From Lepidostoma basale (Eukaryota > Arthropoda > Insecta > Trichoptera > Lepidostomatidae): a stretch of 64,000 nt of DNA. A program made the position numbers and the translations under genes. Location of the stretch: positions 806,001 to 870,000 of the forward strand of contig JAHDVF020001054.1 in the NCBI GenBank assembly GCA_022606425.2, written 5' to 3'. The first letter of the stretch is position 1, and each line of letters opens with the position of its first letter. The notes below the pieces were generated by a model. That model had not been told where the DNA came from and did no database searches. It saw only the letters and a program-made list of their open reading frames with translations. This document shows, piece after piece, positions 60,843 through 64,000 of the stretch.

Positions 60843-61574
60843 CAGTACACTCCCGATTTTACGGGGTCGGGTTAGCTGGAAAGCGGATTATCCGGGACAC
60901 TTGAGTCATTGAAAAAATATTTTATGAAAAGAAAAATATTTCAAAATGCTTATAATGCAAACAAAAACTCAAATCTGTTACAATGACATTGGGTGTTTAG
61001 TTGACATTTGCGCCACCGCCAACATACGTTTGTGACTCTATAGTCGTCATAAATTTTCGAGTTTGCAATAAAGTACCATCAGCGTAGTTCATACTCATAA
61101 ATCTTTGTCATTAATTTTATTTATATATTATAGTAAAAAATGTGTCTATAATAATGGATAAACGCAAACGAGTCGTACTTCCAATTGAACAAAAAATTTA
61201 AATAATTTAAAAGTTTGAAAATGGTGCAACCGTTAAATATTTATTGAATCAATATAATGTTATAATCAAACTATATAGGACATCATTAATAAAAAGAAAA
61301 AATTGATAGACTTTACGGGAACTTCGGATAGCGCCAAAAGCATGATCAGTAAAAAGACTATGAAGTTGTCATCTTATGAAGATCTCGATAATGCAATGGT
61401 TTTGTGGTTCCGTCAACAAAAGGCGGAAGGTATTCCTGTCTTGGAGGCTGTTTGTGCAGCTAAAGCTTAACACTTTTTCAATTAATTGAAAGGACATCTT
61501 TTCGGATTAACCAGGAAATCGATTATACGGGATTTATTTTTCACCATCCATCCCAGAAAATCGGGAGTGTACTC
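60843..61574 (+). mobile_element. pogo/Jerky-type DNA transposon, internally deleted
   Basis: TA at 60,841-60,842 and 61,575-61,576; ends CAGTACACTCCCGATTTTAC and AAAATCGGGAGTGTACTC are inverted repeats. 732 bp. It contains the decayed start of a transposase (61,154-61,470) but no DDE domain. Confidence 0.88.
61154..61470 (+). pseudogene. CENP-B/Jerky-like transposase N-terminus, decayed
   Basis: ATG is followed by DKRKRVVLPIEQKI then a stop. After it come KFENGATVKYLLNQYNV (first HTH), TIRTSLI-like decay, KTMKLSSYEDLDNAMVLWFR and QQKAEGIPVLEAVCAAKA (second HTH), then TAA. The layout is the paired HTH of pogo/Jerky/CENP-B DNA-binding domains; the DDE catalytic part is missing. Several stops and at least one frameshift. 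Confidence 0.8.
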
Positions 61575-61584
61575 TATTAATAAA

Positions 61585-61745
61585 TTGTATTTTTCACAAC
61601 ACTTTATTACATGTTTCGGGATCAGACACCCTTCCTCAGTGTAAATATTTAACACTGAGGAAGGCGGTCTATGGCCCGAAACATGTTTTTGAAAAGTAAT
61701 AAAAAAAATACAATGTTTTCATAAAATTATTCAAATGTGAATCCA
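61585..61745. repeat. CGAAAC-core inverted pair, 'ACATGTTTCGGG' type
   Basis: TTTCACAACACTTTATTACA then TGTTTCGGGATCAGACACCC, TTCCTCAGTGTAAATATTTA | ACACTGAGGAAGGCGGTCTA then TGGCCCGAAACATGTTTTTG. After it AATGTGAATCCACCACAA matches the outer flank of the 13.55-kb copy (TTGTGGATTCACATTTG). Confidence 0.85.
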
Positions 61746-61749
61746 CCAC

Positions 61750-62175
61750 AAAAGGTGATGGTGAATATAAAAGAAATAGACTGGTTCTATTCAAAGGTTA
61801 TTTAAATAAAAACGAAAGTTGATTGCAGAAGAAAGTATTTATTAAAAAATAAAACATTTTCAGCTTATAATTGCCGGTCATAAGAAAAAAACTTAAGAAT
61901 TAACATTCCCATATACACAAGTTTGAAATCAACAGGACAAATTTTGCTGAGATGCATTTTAAAATTTTGCTCAGAGTTTAAAAATTGACAAACATTCATT
62001 TGTATCTCTAAAAACTCTTGTGCATAATGGGTGTATGTTTGGTGATAGTTTTCAAAGTAAAAAAATACACAAAAATGTATAAAAAAACATACTTAATAAA
62101 CTAAAAATAAACAGTTTAGTTAAAAAGGTAAGTAAACGCGTATTATAAAAAGATAAAATAAATGCCTTCATTAGC
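61750..62175. other. AT-rich stretch, nothing recognised
   Basis: No coding or repeat could be supported. Confidence 0.3.
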
Positions 62176-62179
62176 TAAA

Positions 62180-62335
62180 AAACTAACTAACCATCATGCC
62201 GTCTCTCCGAAGGGGTAGGCAGAAAGAATGGACTGCCACAATTTAGCCAATGCGGCACTCCATCCTTCTCTTTCCGCCCCTGTGGGAGACGCGTTGTGAT
62301 GGGTTGCAGACCTCATCGCCATTATTGTAACTTAG
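62180..62335 (-). mobile_element. SINE-3, 3' part with L-A-type end
   Basis: AACTAACTAACCATCATGCC, GTCTCTCCGAAGGGGTAGGC, CGGCACTCCATCCTTCTCTT and GTGATGGGTTGCAGACCTCA. 5' part missing. Confidence 0.8.
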
Positions 62336-62339
62336 AAAC

Positions 62340-64000
62340 TAAGAATGTAGGTAAATAAAAAAAATTGCATTGTTGCCATTTGTCAAATATCAGCTACCTA
62401 CAAATTAAAGTTAGGTAACAATACCATCGGAACACCTTATTCTAATGTATGTAGATTTTAATATAATAGAAATATTGTTTCATCAGTCAACTATTAATCA
62501 TTTAAAAATTAAAAAAATACCCACCACCAAATAAATGTGTAAAACTTTTAACGGATTTTAAAGCGTTTTCTTAAAAGTAACAAAACTTAAATAAAAAATT
62601 ACTATGCATTGTATAAGTTTGGCATGTCTTTAAACATGTTTCAAATAAACTATACACAAAAGAAAACAATCTAACAGCAATGGAAATGGCTATATGCTCA
62701 GCATATTCTATTGCATTGCTGTCAAATAAAATATAAATACTAATAAAAAAAAACATAAAAAACATAAATTATCTTTGACATTTTGTAAGGACAAAGTATA
62801 AAGAAATTTTGATTTCAAACACGCAGTAATACAAAAAATTGTGAAAATGAATAAGATATCAATTTAAATACAATTTGGCATCAATCTTAATAACTTATTC
62901 CACAATCATTGATCATAACATATTATTGAAATTATTTAATTTGAGGATTTTCACATCTACCGGAATTCAAGACAAATACAATTCAAAATAGAAATCCAAT
63001 ATTTTCAAAATGATATCATTTCTATTGTAATTTGAATTCATATAATATAATTGAAAACCAATAAAAAAAACACAAATAATTATAATTATGGAGAATAATG
63101 GAAGTGGAAATATGAAAATTATTAATAACACACAGTTCAAAAATTTTGCAGTCTTTTTTCCAAACTCAGTCGATTGTTATTCAATGGTATTTTATCAGTT
63201 CTGGGGGGAAAATCAAGCTTCTAAGAATAAAAATTCATTGACAGATGTGTCAAGAGAGTTGCCAACTGACAGAATAGAAATTAAATACTTACAACACATT
63301 TGATTATTCCTTCTTGGTAAGTAAGTACCACAAATTTAAGAACTTAGTTTTAGGTTAAATGCAATAAAATTGTATATTTATCACTCATACGCAAACATTA
63401 TACATACATAATTCCAAATACATTTGCAAGTAAAAATAATTATTATCATAATTGTATGTAGGTATCATCCATGGACATAAAAAATCTTAAAAGGTTCATA
63501 GTTGAACAAAAATTCAGAACGTAAAAATAAGTGGTTTTATGTCGATTGCAACCCATTGAAATATCTTCAATTAAATAATTAGTAAAAAATAACTGAAAAT
63601 TTAAATAAAAATATTATTTGAATTTTTATGAAGAATTAAAATAAACTTTACATAATTATGAAATTTTAGTTTACCCATGCTGAAAATTAATATAAAATTG
63701 TTTAAAATTTCACAATGAAGATTGAATTTTGATTTCAAATAAAAATGGGTAATTTAGAATTGAAGAGAATGAATATTGAGATGATTTTATTGAATATGCA
63801 TGATTATTTTGAGATTTCGTATACTTCCAAATGTACAATGTCCACAAACAGATGGGCTCTGAATATTTTATGCTGGTGTATCAACGTTTATTCTTTATTT
63901 AAATTTATAAAATTCTGATTGATCAATTGGCGCAAATTCATCTGTTTGTAGACAGAGAGTTAGCAATTGGAAAGTATTAATAGATTTGAAGATGAAGTGT
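62340..64000. other. Long AT-rich tail of the window
   Basis: About 1.6 kb of AT-rich DNA. A 71-codon plus frame at 63,088 starts MENNGSGNMKIINNTQFKNF but shows no domain. ATGTCCACAAACAGATG (63,838) and CATCTGTTTGTAGACA (63,940) form a short inverted repeat. Nothing firmer is supported. Confidence 0.35.

Noticed and set aside
63088..63303. 71-codon open frame near the window end
   Set aside because: No domain and a composition like the surrounding AT-rich DNA; no evidence of expression signals.

Overview
The window looks like repeat-rich insect chromosomal DNA. It is AT-rich, has an intron-split host gene, and carries many decayed transposable-element copies. The order cannot be settled from sequence alone; a beetle or another large-genome insect is a guess.

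Only one host gene can be supported. It is a Spätzle-type cystine-knot (neurotrophin-like) ligand on the + strand at 46,935-59,613, closest in my reading to the Spz3 group. Nine exons with correct GT/AG sites and compatible phases encode 402 residues up to a TAA stop. The start codon and the front of the signal peptide lie on an upstream exon that I could not find. The eight introns are packed with mobile-element remnants.

Left part (1-46.9 kb): no convincing host exon. It is a mosaic of non-LTR retrotransposon ends, labelled here by family. L-A is RTE-like with a (TTAG)n 3' tail and is by far the commonest. L-B is Jockey/I-like with a (TTTGAT)n tail, and L-C is its relative. L-D and L-D2 have (GAA)n-type tails. 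L-E, L-F, L-G, L-H, L-I and L-J are seen once or a few times. There are two tRNA-derived SINEs (SINE-1, SINE-2) and a SINE-like element (SINE-3) that shares its 3' end with L-A. DNA transposon remains include a hAT element with a perfect 8-bp target duplication, mariner-like and pogo-like pieces, and a 500-bp piggyBac-like candidate. A ~95-bp minisatellite at 9.0-10.0 kb shows a 293-bp higher-order period.

Right part: inside the Spz introns are an IS630/Tc1-mariner-type transposon sitting in a LINE with its TA duplication, several MITEs and a SINE split by another insertion. Downstream of the gene are a 242-bp TTAA-flanked MITE, a pogo/Jerky-type deletion derivative that still carries a decayed CENP-B-like DNA-binding region, and AT-rich DNA with no recognised content to the end.

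The most intriguing signal is a set of hairpin-forming repeats with unrelated arms. They share a core in which a GAAG-type (or GCCTTA-type) box is followed after about 8-15 bases by CGAAAC and a GT-rich end. They occur singly and as inverted pairs across the window. One abundant family (hairpin A) also sits at both outer ends of a ~2.1-kb inverted-repeat structure at 30.0-32.1 kb, which suggests it is the terminus of a foldback-type element.
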